Source: Butyriboletus loyo
Lineage: Eukaryota; Basidiomycota; Agaricomycetes; Boletales; Boletaceae
Length of the DNA stretch: 33,474 bases
Assembly: GCA_038093515.1 (NCBI GenBank)
Contig: JBBPSI010000256.1
Coordinates: 1 to 33,474 of the forward strand
Direction: 5' to 3'
Position numbers and translations under genes: made by a program. Each line of letters begins with the position of its first letter. Positions within the stretch are counted from its first letter, which is position 1. Below are positions 10,591 through 23,169 of the stretch, one piece after another. The notes beneath the pieces are model-generated. The model searched no databases. It saw only the letters and a list, made by a program, of their open reading frames with translations, and had not been told where the DNA came from.

Positions 10591-11815
10591 GGGAGATGTA
10601 GGATATGGGTTGCATGCGGGCAGGCCTGCCCATGGGTCGATGGAGGACCTATGCTATAGATGGGCAGGCCTGGAGGGGGTATATACTACAGACAAATGGG
10701 CCCGCTAAGGGTAAATATCATAGTTATATTACAGGCGAGTGCAGACAAGCAGGCCCTTGGGGTATTATGTACTTCAGACGGGGGAGCCTGCTAGGGGTGC
10801 ATGGAATAGTTGTGCTACTGATGGGGGGCCTGTAGGGTGATATGGAATGCAGACGAAGGGGCCTGCGGGCGGAAATGTGACTCAGACAAGCAGGCCCTCA
10901 GGGTGGTATGTGCTATGGACGGGCAGGCCTGCTGGGAGTAATTGTGAGGGCTGTGCTGCTTGTGGGGGGTGCATGGGGTGATATGTAATGCGGACGAAGG
11001 GGCCAGGGGATGGAAATGTCACTCAGACAGGCAGGCCTGCTGGCAGTACATATTTGGGCCAGACTATGGACGGGGGCCTGCAGGGGGATATATAAAGCAG
11101 ACGAAGGGGCCTGCAGGTGAATATGTGAATCAGAAGAGCGGGCCCATGTGGTGATATGCTGTGCTGACGGGCGGGCCTGCTGGCAGTACATCTTTGGGCC
11201 GCGCTACTGACAGGGGGCCCGCAGGGGGATATGTAAAGCAGATGAAGGGGCCCGCATGTGGATATGTCCATTAGACGAGCAGGCCCATGTGGTGATATGT
11301 GGTGCAGATGGGCGGGCCCGCTGGCGATATGTTTGCAGGCTGCTCTGCTGACAGGGGGCCTGCGGTGTGATGCGCATGAGAGGTGGGGAGCCCACTGGGC
11401 GATGCAGAAGGTGGTTGAGGGGGCCTGCAGAATTTTATGCCCAACAAATGGGCAGGCCGTGGGAAATGCAGAAAGTAGATGGGGGGCCTGCAGGGCAATT
11501 TGGCAGGGGGAAAGGGGGCCTGCAGAAATGCATTAAGCAGACAGGAGGCCCATGGGGAAATGCAGTAGATGTATGGGGGGCCCACAGAATGACATGCAGA
11601 GTGGGCAGGGGGCCTGCAGAGAAACATGGAAGGCGAATGGGGGGCCTGTGGGGCATTGCGGAAGGTTGATGAATGGGCCTGCAGCCTGCCATGTGTGGTG
11701 AGCGGGGGTCCAGAAGGGTGTTCCTACATGGTGATGCCCGCTGCCGATGGGCAGGCATGCGGGCAGTGCATGCAGCAGCTGTTCTACCTGCAGGGCAATA
11801 TGAGCTAACAATGGG
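10591..11815. repeat. Minisatellite array A (about 33-bp monomers, four-monomer higher order)
   Basis: Monomers resemble GGGCCTGCAGGGGATATG followed by roughly GTAAAGCAGACGA, with 33-43 bp spacing. A higher-order unit of about 140 bp recurs (for example 11075-11220 and 11213-11355). The monomers are related to those of array B at 26745-27760, but on the opposite strand. Long ORFs crossing it are by-products of periodic, stop-poor sequence. It lies just inside the left inverted terminal region. Confidence 0.8.
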
Positions 11816-11891
11816 AGGGTCTACTAAGTGGTAAATATTGGGCCCCAATTTAAATTTTAGGAGTTATGTCAATAGTTTAGTACATGTACAT

Positions 11892-13241
11892 TTAGATCCC
11901 ATTTACCCTATCTCTTTCAGCCTGAATAGCCTCCAACCTCTCTAGCTCTGTCAATACCCTCACCACTGCCCTGTGCCGCTGACCACATGCTCGCAAGAAC
12001 AAGGATTCATACCTCCGTATGACCCTTTCGATAGGGGCATCAAGCCGCTGTGCTTCATGTGTAGCGGTGGGGAGAGGATTCTCTTGAGGAATTGAGTAGG
12101 CACCCAAGGCTTCTGCATGAATGTAAGAATGAAGGAGGGTTAGGATGTGGAGAAATCCTCCTTACCCAAAGTGAAATGTTCCAACACAGGGAACCCTTCC
12201 ATCTGAAGCAGCCTAAGTGCGGCTGCATTCTCCTCAGGGGCTGGAAATGGATGTATTAGTTGGATGAATGGAAGAATAGGTGGCAACATGCTTACCAAGG
12301 GATCTGCAGTGGTGCTCCATTAGCATCCGCTGATTTTCGCACTGGTTGAAGGCCCACAGCTCCAGAATGTGGGGCGGGAATTCTGCCTGGAGCGGGCGCT
12401 GGTACCTGGCGAAGGCTGAGGGGGCAGGGTTGGCATTTTCAGGGGCAGGAGGAGGGTCTTGAAGACCACAGAAAGGTCATCAATACGAGGCATGGGGGAA
12501 TGCAGGGGGGCACTTACCAGGTAGGTCCACATCCATGGAGTCTTCATGAGCAAGACTGCCAGGATTTTGTGCAGCAGCTGAGGGGGCGGCGACCAAGGCA
12601 GGAGGTGGCGGGGGTTGGAGATGGGAGATGCCCGCGAGGGCGCATGAGGATGCAGGAACAGGTGGAGGCAGGGGAATGAAGATGTTGGCAAGGTCATCCG
12701 CAGAGCGGGACACAGCGATGGGAAAGAGTGGCGGCAGTGGAATTAAGATGGCGAAGAGGGGGTTTGAAGGGTGGGGGGCTGCGGCAGGGCGGGGAGGCAG
12801 CGTGGGAATGGTGGTCCCTGTGGGAATAATGATTTGGGGGGTGGCAGAAGGGGGGAGCATTGGCGGCGGGGGAATATTGAGGCCAGAGAAAGGGTTGGAC
12901 GCGTTGTGGGCGGCGGCTGGAGGTAGAGGTGGCGGCGGTATGAAGACGCCGGCAAGGGTATCAGAAGGGCTGCGGGCTGCGGTGCAGAGCGGAGGTGGCG
13001 GAGGGATAACCAAGCCTGCCAGGGGGTTCTGCAAGCTGTGGCAGGGGGTGAGAAGCGGCAGGGGTGGCAGTGGAATGACAACTCCCATGAGATTGTCCCA
13101 CCCATCTGAAGCGGCGAACGGGGATGCCTCTTCTCGGGGGATGTGGAACACCTCAGCTGTAAAGGGTGAATGTCCATATGCATACTTAGCATGGAACTTA
13201 CGAGAGTTGATGAAACGCACTCAGCGGTGCCTGCCCTCCAT
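11892..13241 (-). CDS. Proline-repeat protein of unknown function
   Basis: Four exons fit on minus: 13241-12518, 12457-12296, 12240-12166, 12112-11892 (TAA end), with 60-, 55- and 53-bp introns that keep the frame. The N-terminal block RFINSRKFHAKYAYGHSPFT is unlike the rest. After it come about seven imperfect repeats of 22-28 residues with the core NPLAGLVIPPPPPL. The C-terminal part is helical and charged (ERVIRRYESLF, RVLTELERLEAIQAERDRV). I do not recognise a domain with known function. The ATG at 13241 is followed six codons later by TGA (13223-13221), just before VRFINSRKF; the simplest ancestor is CGA. Either the start is spliced in differently or this copy is broken at its N-terminus. 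It is head-to-head with the Zn2Cys6 gene. Confidence 0.62.
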
Positions 13242-13388
13242 CAGTGGGGATTCATGATCTTTCTGCGGGAAAGGTGCGGGGCTCATGGTGGTTGGGCGGG
13301 TTGTGTTGAAGCGAGACTGAGGTGTGGAGCGCAGCTAAGACAACAATGAATTAATGATTACCCATTTGGGGTTGGTGGATTTCAAAAC
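13242..13388. promoter_or_regulatory. Short intergenic region between two divergent genes, possible shared promoter
   Basis: Only about 150 bp separate the starts chosen for the minus-strand proline-repeat gene and the plus-strand Zn2Cys6 gene, so any promoters must overlap. I see no strong TATA box or clear operator. The regulatory role is inferred only from the gene arrangement. Confidence 0.3.
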
Positions 13389-15758
13389 ATGTGGATGCGT
13401 GGGAATCTGGACATTGAACATTTTCCTCATTATATCAGGCCATCACACATCGCTCCACCCCCATCATCTCTTATTCCCTCTCAAATACTCAAGATGTTGG
13501 TGGATCAAATCCTAGAAAGTGCAAGTGCTCAGATCTCCCAAGCCATCAGGGAATATGTCAGCACAGGTGGCCAGGACAATTGGAACAGGGCGGTTGAGGC
13601 AATCGAGAGCAGTATGGTGAGTGATATAAGTATTTGGTGGATGTACATGGTGACTAATAAATTCAAGGACATGGCGATGGCAGTCATCAATGAGGTGGCT
13701 GAGGTGCTGCCACTTCTGGTCGCGGTCGACATGTTCTGGAGACGCGATCCCTCGGAGTGGCCCGATTGGCATCAGATTGTGCGGCAGGATCCTGAGGAGC
13801 TCGATGTGCACCCTTGGAGACAGGCAGAAGGTAGCAGGGGTGGGCCAAGAAGTGAGTATGGTTGGTCGTCGGTCAGAAGGGGCCATGTGCAGGTGAAGCC
13901 GGAGCCCATGGAAGAGGATGACCTGGAGGATGCGGAGGATGAGCAGAGGGGCGATAAGGATGCAGAGGAGGATGAGGAGGAAGATGTTCAGCGCCGGAAG
14001 CAGGTTGTGAAGGGGAAGAGGAAGGCGAATCCAGCAGCAGAAGAGGAAGAACGCGGGCAACCCCTTCAGCGGCAGGTGGACAGGGTGGGGGCATCCAGAC
14101 CATACCCCAGGATCATCCTGACGGCAGATGTGGAGGATGAGGAAAGCAATGATGCCACCAGTCGGGACAGGCCTGCTAACACCCCATCTCCCACCCTCAC
14201 CTACACCACCAGCTCAGCGCCCCTGCCCAGCACCTCACCCTCCATCGATACCACATCGGCATCCACCTCCCCGCAACCCAAACCCGCTACACCCTCCACA
14301 CAGACAAGAAGGAGGCAATTCACCGCGAAGGCGCTCAAGTTGCCCCTGCCCTCCCAGCCGCCGAATGCATGCGAGGAATGCGTGTGGGTTGGGGTGGAAT
14401 GCGTCCCCAACAACAAGGGCGCCTGTGGAACCTGCCGCCAACACAAGAAGCGGTGTAGCCATATGGGGGGCCCAGCGGTGGTGGGTTCCTCCTCCTGCCC
14501 AGCAAGATTGCCCACGCTGCCATCGGAGGAGGCCAGACATGCAGCGAGGGGGCGGTCAGAATCATCCTGGCTGATGAAGCAAATGTGCACAAGGTCGCAG
14601 TCAAGGCCCAGGATTCCTCCGCCACAGGGACCACCCCCCAGCATCCACATACCAGCATGCTGCCCTCAAAAGCAGCAACAATCCCCACCGCCCCAAGGCC
14701 AGTGAAGCAGCAGCCTACCGATGGTGGTCATCCGTGCCCTTCCCAGGGCAAAAGGTAAGTATTCTATTTTATGCACAATGATTCATATGCTGATTTTTGT
14801 AGCATTTACTTGGCCATCCGCAGCTGCCTCTACATCTGCAATCCCGCCCCCACCTCCACCCCAGCCCAAGCACCCTGGCAGAAAGGCTACCGCACCCCAC
14901 CCTTGCCCTTGCCCACCCCCTTCCATTGCGGCGGAAGAAGGGCTCACTCCCCCTCCCCTCGCCCCACCCAGCTCAGGTGCCCCCGCTGTGGCTGTAGGTA
15001 GGAACTCAGGGCTTCGCCCTGGGCCCTCCTATGGTGTCGATGGGTCTCCGCTCGTTTCATGGGCAGAGCATGCACAATTCTGCAAGGAGTTTGCAGCCCT
15101 GCAGGCGGCGCACCACACCCTGCAGATCGACTTCAACGAGCGGGTACGCATCCTGGAGCAGGGGTTCCTCTCCCTGGGGTGTGTCGTCAAACAAGCCCGA
15201 TGACATGCCCTGCAAATCCCCGCCAGTGTCCCATCTGCCGCCCCAGAATGGTCTGCCCCCACCACCCCAACAGTACCTCAATCCCCACCAGAAGCGACAG
15301 CTGCAGAGCTGCCAACGTCACCACCCTGTGGGACGCCCCCGCCAGGTGGTGCCATATCTCATGGCTCTGCTGCAGGCTCCTCCACACCCTGCCAGAGCGA
15401 GCAGGAGCCTTGCCAACGCAGCCTGCCAGCACCACCGCCACCTTCATCGGAAGCACCCCAAGCACCACGGGCTGCATCATACCTGCCAATCAAGTCACTC
15501 GATGCGGCAATGGAGGATGAGGCAGAGTCATCGGCAGGGAAGGAGGGAGATGAGGTGCAGGGAGAGGATGCAATCTCAGGGGATGGGGAAGGTAAGCCTC
15601 CTGCTGATGTGGCTGGGGAGATGGAAGAGCGGGAGGAGCGGATGGAGGTCACAGATGACAATGCCGCGGGATGTCAGGAGGAGGAAGGAATTGCAGGTCC
15701 GCCTGAGGAGAGGATGGAGGTGGTAGATAGCAATGTATACCTGGGCAGGGACATGTAG
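13389..15758 (+). pseudogene. Protein with internal Zn2Cys6-type cluster and acidic region, decayed
   Basis: Two exons, 13389-14754 and 14803-15758, joined by a 48-bp intron give a frame of about 773 codons ending in TAG. Order: an N-terminal helical region; an acidic stretch (about residues 175-205); a Ser/Thr/Pro-rich linker; and a cysteine cluster with spacing C-x2-C-x6-C-x7-C-x2-C-x6-C (CEEC to CRQHKKRC, about 14369-14458), which fits the GAL4-type zinc cluster. The C-terminal exon has a Pro-rich part, a likely coiled coil (FNERVRILEQGF) and a Glu-rich tail. In-frame TGA occurs at 14703-14705 and 15201-15203 with coding sequence continuing; both fit CGA to TGA. DNA binding is plausible from the cluster, but its mid-protein position is unusual for a GAL4-type regulator. 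A shorter start at 13494 is possible. Confidence 0.62.
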
Positions 15759-15914
15759 AAGTAGCTTTTCACCTTGTACATATTTATTTTCTGAATCAAT
15801 TTGATGTCACAATATTTATAAAAGAAATCTTATTATGAGGATGATGGTGACAGGCCCATATGCTACAAGAATTCTAACCAAGCCTATGTATGTATGTACT
15901 AGGGGATGGTTAGT

Positions 15915-18175
15915 TTAGTGGATGTTCTGCCTTTTTGACCCCCTTTTCACTGGTGTTTCGACCTCTGCATCAACAGGGATCGGCGCCTTGCAGGCACACA
16001 ATGACTTACGCACCACTGTATCCTCTGCGGATATCCTCCGCCATTTGGCAATTGGTGGGGTTGTGGGCCTGGGTGGGGAGGCATATCATTCCACCACATC
16101 TCTGACTGAGTCTTCCAATTGCAGCTGATGTGCAGTTTTCCTCTTGCAGGAAGGCCTCGCAGCTGGTTCTGTGGCAGAACTGCCCCCTTGGGTGATTGGC
16201 GGTACTTGCGCTGCTCGTTGCTGCTTAGGGGCTGATGTCAATGCCCCTGGATGTTTACCATTGGCCCCCTTATGCTTGGCGGATGCAGCAACTGTTTTCC
16301 TGCTCCTTCCAACGTTGGCCTCAGGATATGCAGCTGCAGGCTTCGGCGGAGGGTCTGCCACCCCCGCTGATGGCTCTGATGGCATTGACTGCCGACCCCG
16401 GAGAATACCCCTGCCCGCTGCAGCAGGCGGAGGGGAATTATCTGCCATGGCAGTAATTTGCGGGCGGGAATGGCAGGGAGCGCCCCCACCTAGGAGCCAT
16501 CCTAGACATCCCTGCTTGGGGGCCTGCCCCACTCCCTACCTCCTTCCCTGTGTCATCCCCATCATTCACCACCACCTCCTCACCGCCTTGCACCATGCCC
16601 TCCTGCAGCTCTCCTGACTCATCCAGCCAATGGTGAAATTTGAATACATCCTGGGGGTGGCTTGTCTGACGTTCTTGAATCAGGCAGAGGAAGTGCAATG
16701 CCTCCGCGGTTCTCATATGGCTGGGGTCATCGGGGAATTCAAAGTCTGGGGGGAGATGCACCTCCACGATGAGCTCATGCGCACGGGTGGGCAGCCTCTT
16801 GAATGGAGCATTAGCAGAGGGCTGACCGCAGGCTTTTCCTTTCATAGGCATCAATGAACCTTCCATAAAGTCATGGCGAGCGGGCTTATGGTAATGAGCG
16901 GTCAGAAATCCATGAACCATAGATTGAAGGCCACCCCTTGAGACATTGTCCAAGGCTCCAATCCATATCGACTCATCTCCGCAGGTTATAGCAGAGACAT
17001 GGTCCGCCTTAGCTGCCCGCCAGTGTTTCATTTTCTTCCGTGGACCTCATCACAAGAGCTGTCGTTGGAATTGCCCTCACTTTCCTCATCCTCCTCTGCG
17101 ACTCTGAGCGACTCTCCGATGAAGCTCTCCCAGTGGGAGGTGACCTTTGAGATCCCTTTGAAAGCCCGTCCACCGTGGATCTCCTCATTGACGTCACTCC
17201 TAGAAATTGTCAGCAATTACCAGGGAAACAGAGTCTAAGACTTACACTGCAGTAACCTTCTCTCCCTTCTCATTCTTCCATCCTGCCAGCATCACCAGCC
17301 GCATTCCACATGCCCGCCACATTTCATATGCAAACTCGTGGAAAAGATCTCCGCCATAGCGGGCTGCATTCCTAGGGTTTTGTCAGCCCCTGCTGATGTA
17401 GCATGAGGCCACAGAACTCACCTGGCCTTCACCTCGTCTGGTGGGCCCCTCTCCAGATTCCACTCCACCGCTGTTTCCTCTGCCTCTTCCAGCTCCTCCT
17501 GAGTCAGCTCCTTCATCATTTCACGCACCGCCTTCTGATAATGGGACAGTGCATCTGTGGTCCCCAACGTCTTTCGATACCGCTGCGTAATTATCTTGTT
17601 GATGTCCTCTTTTTTCTGCTCTTGCAATACTGACTTGGCAGTCCAGGAGCGGCCAACCTTGATGTGGCTATGATTAGCCCCGCCTCGACATTGGTTATAC
17701 AACCATGTTTTGTATGCCTATGAATGTTTATGGTCAAGTTTGATTTATTGGATGGAATCAAAGTGCTTACCTTTTCTCTGGCCGCCCATGCAAGGCCCTC
17801 CAAGTTCTTCAAGGAAGGCAGTTGATGAAGTTGGCAAGATATTTGGGCCAACAACTGTTTCCTTGCTCTCCCTTTCAGGCTCATCCATTGTGCCTTCGCA
17901 TTGCTAAGGACCTTCAGTTCTTCTGCAGAGACCTTCATACGAAAGGAGCGGATCAGGTCTTCTTCTTCCTCTCCTTCCAAATCATGGTCGGAAGAAGGCT
18001 CAGATGAACCGGAGCCCCCCTCAATCTCGGACTCTTCTTCCCCGCCTTCCGAATCACTGTCCACACCCAATTCGGATTTGCTTGAGCTTTCCTCCACCTC
18101 AGGCAAGTAATCATAGTCAGCTTCTGATGATGATGAATTCATATCAAAGTCTTCATGAAAGATGATGGAGGCCAT
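15915..18175 (-). pseudogene. Acidic/basic protein of unknown function, lineage-specific family, decayed
   Basis: Five exons fit on minus: 18175-17771, 17657-17422, 17371-17246, 17199-16584, 16441-15915 (TAA end). The N-terminus is Ser/Glu-rich and acidic; the middle has RSWTAKSVLQEQ, LSHYQKAVREMM, VEWNLERGPPDEVKAR and FAYEMWRACGMRLVMLAGW; then GDESIWIGALDN and FLTAHYH; the C-terminus is Lys/Arg/Pro-rich. I recall similar uncharacterised proteins in mushroom genomes, but no function is known to me. Breaks: a one-base frameshift in an A-run at about 17031 (HGRK runs into MKHW only after a shift) and TGA at 16086-16088 in an otherwise open frame. An upstream ATG at 18244 is also in frame. It diverges from the KDZ transposase gene, 316 bp away. 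The 142-bp fourth intron is the least certain join. Confidence 0.6.
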
Positions 18176-18491
18176 AGTGGATGAGGTAGAGTTGTGGATT
18201 GGGATGACAGATGGAGTCCGTTGTATTTCCTTCCGACATACCATCTATCCTGACAACCCATGTCCTGCTTCTGATGGAATTCTCCCTGTCATACTTTTCC
18301 GTAATTCAATACAGTTATGTGGTGTAAATATGTCTAAGATGTTCTAGCCCCACATTGCCGACCCTGACAGACCCTTGATGTGATGCCAACACATTACAGC
18401 AACATGTTAGTCACCTCTATGGTGCAAGAGCTTCATACAGCATCTGCACACAGAGTGAATACCTCATCTTGAGCTCCAAAACCTTCTAAAC
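18176..18491. promoter_or_regulatory. Intergenic region between the acidic-protein gene and the KDZ gene
   Basis: This 316-bp gap lies between divergent starts and probably holds both promoters. It includes an alternative in-frame ATG for the minus gene at 18244. I see no repeat or clear TATA box that decides a start, so the call rests on arrangement alone. Confidence 0.3.
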
Positions 18492-21400
18492 ATGAAGGGT
18501 AAACCAATAAAACATTCAAAGAAGGTCACTTGGGTCACTTGGGAAACCAAGCAGTCCACTAGAGGATCCAAAACCTCTTTGCTTCCAATCAGCAATGCCA
18601 TAGAAACTCCATCTAGAAAGAAATCTCGCTCCACACCCTCTTCCCCAATAAAGCCTACTCCCTCCACCTCCAATGCTGCAATACCCCCTGTCTTTGATGG
18701 TAACCCAGAGTTTGATGATGGGATCCAAGACTTTGAGTTCATACCAAGGCTCAGACTCCCTACCAAGGTTTATTTCCCATTACATAGAAATCCCTATAGC
18801 TCATCATTCTCAAAAGACCCAGAATGATTATCTCTGCCAGTGGGTCAATAGCAAAGATCTGTATTTGAAAATCCTACTTGATATGGAAGCCCCACCTGAC
18901 CCTAGGAAATGCTCAATATGTGAGGGGGATGGCATATATAGATGCTCTGATTGCTTTGGACAACCCCTTTGTTGCACCCTCTGTTGCAGAGCCCAGCACA
19001 GGCAGCTTCCATTTCATAGGATTGAGCAGTGGACAGGGTCTTTCTTTGAGACCTCATCACTCCGCCTTGTGAGTCTCATCTCCAATATCTCCACTCAACT
19101 CACTGATGACCTGCAGGCTGGCCTTGAAATCCATCTTGGCCATGGTGGACATCCCTGCCCAATCAGCGGGCTGGCCGCGGGCTCAGCAAATGACATTCCA
19201 ATTCAAATGGAGGATGCGGAATTCGAGGATGAACCATCAGGAGACATTCCTGCCTATTTGAAACCTCCGCCCGGGTCAGACTACCTTACAGTCGTAGATG
19301 TCAGCGGAATCCATTTTGTCTCTGTCAACTACTGTGCCTGTCCACAATCCGTGGCATGCCACATCCAGCTCCTTCAGGCAAGGCTCTTTCCATCCACAAT
19401 TGACAACCCCAGGACCACCTTCACCTTCTCTGTCCTGGATGATTTTATCTGAGATAATCTGGAATGTGGAACATCAGCAAGCAACTATTATAGTAAGCTC
19501 CACAGGATCACATCCAATATTTTCCCCCATCTTGTCACAGTGAGTTACATCATCTCCACCATGAGTTGGCGGGCATTCATGGCCCCCCAGGACAGGTATA
19601 GGGATCTGTTGCGAGTATCCCAAAAATGGCGGCTGCTCAAGCTTATGAAGTGGGGCGGTTTTGGCCACTGCCAGGATCCGCCACAGCCTGGAGATCTCGC
19701 CCTATTCTGTCCCGCCTGTCCACAGCCTGGAATTAATGTACATCCTACTGAAGATGATGATCTATCAGAGTGAGTTGGTTTCTGTGAACAGAGGGTAAGG
19801 AATAATCTGATGTGAGGGTTGTAACAGCTCAAAATACAGCCGTACAGTTATCATGGATGGGAATTTCAAAGTGGAACACTTGCATGATAGGCAGGCAGGA
19901 GATCAGGTTTGGCTCATGGATGGGCGGGGCTTCACGGTCACCCACGGCCCTTATCAGGCCTATCTTGCAGCCACGCACCACCCGCTAGAGGTATGTTACC
20001 AGGCTATCAGCTCCAATTCCCTGCTTACATGTCTTCCTCTGACCAAAACAGCGGTCCGCTTGCAACAACCACAGGGCAATCAATCAAGCCAATACCAGCC
20101 GCGGGAGACTTGAAGCAACCGGAATAGGGGCGACCGCCTGTGTGCGGCATGGTTGCTTCATCCCACATTCTGCAGTTGATTTCCAAAAGGGAGAGCAGTA
20201 GGTAATTGATCTTGAAGCACCCCTCCCTCACTTGACCTTTCAGCAGACAAGTCAATATGGATTACTCCCTTGCCAATGCCCTCAAGTACAACATGGAAGG
20301 CATCCGCCGCGTGATCAGCTTCTATGACATAAATTGCGCCTATATGAAGAAGCTGCAACAAAGAGTTAGCAATAACACCTTTATTGATATCCCCGCAGGT
20401 CTTGAAATAGTTCCGGGAATTGGAATATGGCATGTACATGGCCACCAACCTCAATGCTTCCTGCGATATGCCCTGCTTTTTATTGAAGGGGCGGGGTGGA
20501 TTGATGGGGAGATCATTGAAACCCTCTGGTCTATCCTTAATATAATCCTTGGATCCACCTGCGGAATGTCATCCCCGCATCGTCAAGAGCTCATTGACTT
20601 TCAGATGAATGACTCCAACTTCATGAAAATGATTCGAATGGGTGAGCATCATCAATCCCGACTGCATTCAGCCTTTGAAACATCTAACCAACTCTTCACC
20701 AGGGATAAATCTGGCAGGGAAGCTCAAGCTGGCTTGTCAGTCTGCTGTGGATGCCTGCAGGAAATTTGACAATATAGATGCCGCTGTTCCTGCAGCGGAG
20801 CGCAGGATGTGGCAGGAGCAATATTGGCGGGCATTAAATTCTCATTTGACTGATCCTTCTGCCATGGATGTATTTCTAATCAAAATGAATAAAGGTTGGT
20901 TTCTCTGTAGCTGAATGCATTTCATCTTGCAGCACTAATCTATCCGCTAGCCAAAACCGTCTGCAGTGTTGAATTGGACCTGCTAGCCAAGCAGCAGGAT
21001 AGGCCAACAACTTCATGGGGTGCAGCAACCTGGCTTTCCCGCAGGCTCCATATTGAGGAATTGCAAGTTATAATTATCAAAGACAGCCATATGTACGGGC
21101 CACGTGCAACAGAGGTCCAGCGATTAGCCATTGCCTGTCGGTCCGATCAATTATCTGCTGAGATATCCCAATTCATCTCTGATTCGGCCCCCTACCTTGG
21201 AGATTGCATTCAGAATGACTGCGACTCAGATACAGATGAACCTCCAAGTGACCTGGATGATCCTGAGGATGAAACCCCCAATCCAACCCTCTGTCCATCA
21301 CTGAGGCACTCAACCCTCCCCCTTCCATCCACATTGGGACCTGATGCATTGCAGGAATTTGGACTGCAAAACTTGGCTGACCAGGAGTTGCAGCTGCAGG

Positions 21401-22089
21401 TAGGTCAGGCGAATGATGCCCTCCATTCCATTTGAATGGCCCTGGCGGACAAAGCTGTTCTTTTTCGGACAGAGGTCCGCCATGCCAAAAGCCAGGTCAC
21501 CAACACCAGAGCTTGGGGAAAGGTCAATTCAGTTGATGCCGCCCTCGCACATTGCGCCGCTATTTACAGGAAATGCCGCAAGGCCATGATTTCCCTGGGG
21601 GCGGATGATGAAACCCTTGAAAGGTATCAGGACCTAAATGAGGCGGACCTGAATATAACCGCCACGATCTCAGATCCGAATGGCAGCGGACACCGCAATG
21701 AAGGCCTCACCTGGTTTTGGCTCTTGGATATACCGCGGGATGCACAAGAGGACAATTGGATGTCGGAATGTAATTTTCCAATTTTAACATCCAAATATAA
21801 GTTGATAAGCAACCCGACAGTCTATCACATAAATTGGTTTCGAGCTAAGGCCGCCTGCGATCATTGGAACGAAGAGGCGGAGCTTATTGCGGCAGAGTTC
21901 CAATGGACATCCAATTTCTTCGACATGAAAGTGGATCAATGGATGGAACTGGTGGCAGAAAGTGGATCCAGGGGAGAGCGCAGGCCTGCATGTTATGCCG
22001 CCCGACAGGCCGCTACATACAGCAGGCTGCGGGATCAGTGTCAAGATTCATTTGAGTCTGTTAAGATATGCCATAGGGGGCTTGCATGA
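18492..22089 (+). pseudogene. CxC2 cysteine-cluster KDZ transposase, decayed
   Basis: KDZ (Kyakuja-Dileera-Zisupton) transposases move DNA elements with an RNase H-fold domain. Ten exons keep one frame: 18492-18767, 18817-19068, 19117-19539, 19591-19769, 19828-19990, 20052-20197, 20247-20641, 20703-20894, 20933-21769, 21821-22089. The CxC2 cluster is RKCSICEGDGIYRCSDC followed by LCCTLCC and HRQLPFHRIEQW, then LGHGG. The KDZ core shows MDGNF, KGE, NMDYSL, FYDINC, WHVHGHQ, GEIIETLW and MNDSNFMKMI; Asp of MDGNF, Asp of YDINC and Glu of ETLW are the likely catalytic acids (inferred). The C-terminal part has ALADKAVLFRTEVRHAKSQ and WFWLLDIPRD. Two in-frame TGA codons (19450-19452 before DNLECGTS, 21433-21435 before MALADKAV) interrupt it; both fit CGA to TGA. 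Full length would be about 1,000 residues, normal for the family. Confidence 0.88.
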
Positions 22090-22497
22090 CATTAAATATA
22101 TATGCAATGTATTTCTACATAGCCGCGGTGTTCTGACTTTGACAAAATGTGCCACACTGCCAAATCAGGGAAACAATGTGCCTGTCATTCCTTATAAGGA
22201 TCAGTCTCTCGTGCAGCCATTCCTTTCCGACAGACCTTCCGGCAGATGCCTCTCCAATCCTTCTCCATCACAATGCCTGCCATCACACAAAGCATTCTGC
22301 AGTGGTCGATGTATTATCTCGGCTGCCACATTGAGGCCGCCACCTGCCACCTTTGCTGCCTGAAGGCTCAGAGCTGGCCCAGCCACTGGGAAGCCTCACT
22401 TGAGCGGGAATTCGTGAGCCCATCCAGCCTCAGGTTGATTTCCATGCTGATCTCTTGCCCCATATAGGCCTGTCTATTTGCTTTTCAAAGCACTTAC
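22090..22497. other. Gap between KDZ gene and tail ORF
   Basis: Directly after the KDZ stop come AT-rich bases, then sequence with only short ORFs in either direction. It may contain lost or unrecognised exons of the tail ORF, but I cannot support any splice pattern. Confidence 0.35.
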
Positions 22498-23014
22498 ATG
22501 ACTAGGTTCACTGTTCCTGTGCAATCTCCTGCCTGTCAAGGCATTTATCAACACTTCAAAGGCACTGATAAACTGCAGAGCAAGCTGATGGATATGGCTC
22601 CTGAAGCATTCAAGATGATCAACAACATCCCGACATTCCTTGCGGAGTGGAGTCCGAATCGTGCGGATGAGTTTGCCAATGATTGGTGGATGATGGACAA
22701 GGTGGATGAGGAATTTTGGGCAGGTGATGTGGGTGTATTCACTGATCTCTCAGATGAATACTTTCAAGTAGGTGATGATTATTATGCCATTTCCGGAATC
22801 GCTGACCCGCAGATAGAATTGGTGGGGGCCCCAAGATTCCCCATTAGTGGAGCGGCAAAATGAGCGGTTGGATCAAGAGGAGGAGCAATGCCTGAGGGCT
22901 ATCCAGCAGGACCTTGCTGCAATAGCAAGGCTGGATACAGAGGCGAGGCATTTCTGGACCCGCCGAATGGAGCTCCGTGCTCTTCTAGGCCATGAGGAAC
23001 TGCAGTCAGAGTAG
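22498..23014 (+). pseudogene. Tail ORF with C-terminal coiled coil, unknown function
   Basis: An open frame from ATG 22498 encodes a Trp/Asp-rich segment (FLAEWSPNRADEFANDWWMMD) up to SDEYFQ at 22767. A 45-bp intron (22768-22812) is also found at the same place in the relic at 2240-2505, which supports it. Beyond the intron, a different frame reads ERLDQEEEQCLRAIQQDLAA and ARHFWTRRMELRALLG to TAG at 23012-23014, a likely coiled coil. The join between the intron and this frame fails by one base or needs another acceptor, so this copy may be shifted. I do not recognise the family. It lies 3' of the KDZ gene and converges on the TET gene. Confidence 0.45.
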
Positions 23015-23169
23015 ATTATTAATGTGAAGTTATTCTGAGCTGTGATAAGAATGGTAATTAAGCAATAGTTAAGTCTGAGACTACTCTGCCTTCCCCCGAC
23101 CTGCCAGGCGGCCATGTGAACAGTCAGAAGCCACTCTGTGCCTGCTGACTGGCATTCGCTATGCTCCCC

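Noticed and set aside
10605..11848. Several 60-140 codon ORFs on both strands
   Set aside because: They lie in minisatellite array A and simply read its monomers in different frames.
12628..13257. A 209-codon Gly-rich ORF on plus
   Set aside because: It is the antisense of the proline-repeat exon; Gly-rich reading of CCN codons on the other strand explains it.
18780..18816. Frameshift between the N-terminus and CxC2 domain of the KDZ gene
   Set aside because: A 49-bp intron (18768-18816) with GT...AG ends joins LPTK to TQNDYL in frame, so no frameshift is needed.
13221..21435. TGA reassigned to a sense codon, because many frames run through TGA
   Set aside because: The Copia Pol and the recombinase show no internal TGA over about 2,100 codons. 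One internal TGA (964) would have to be Trp while the others would be Arg, and some genes use TGA as the final stop. Mutation decay is simpler.
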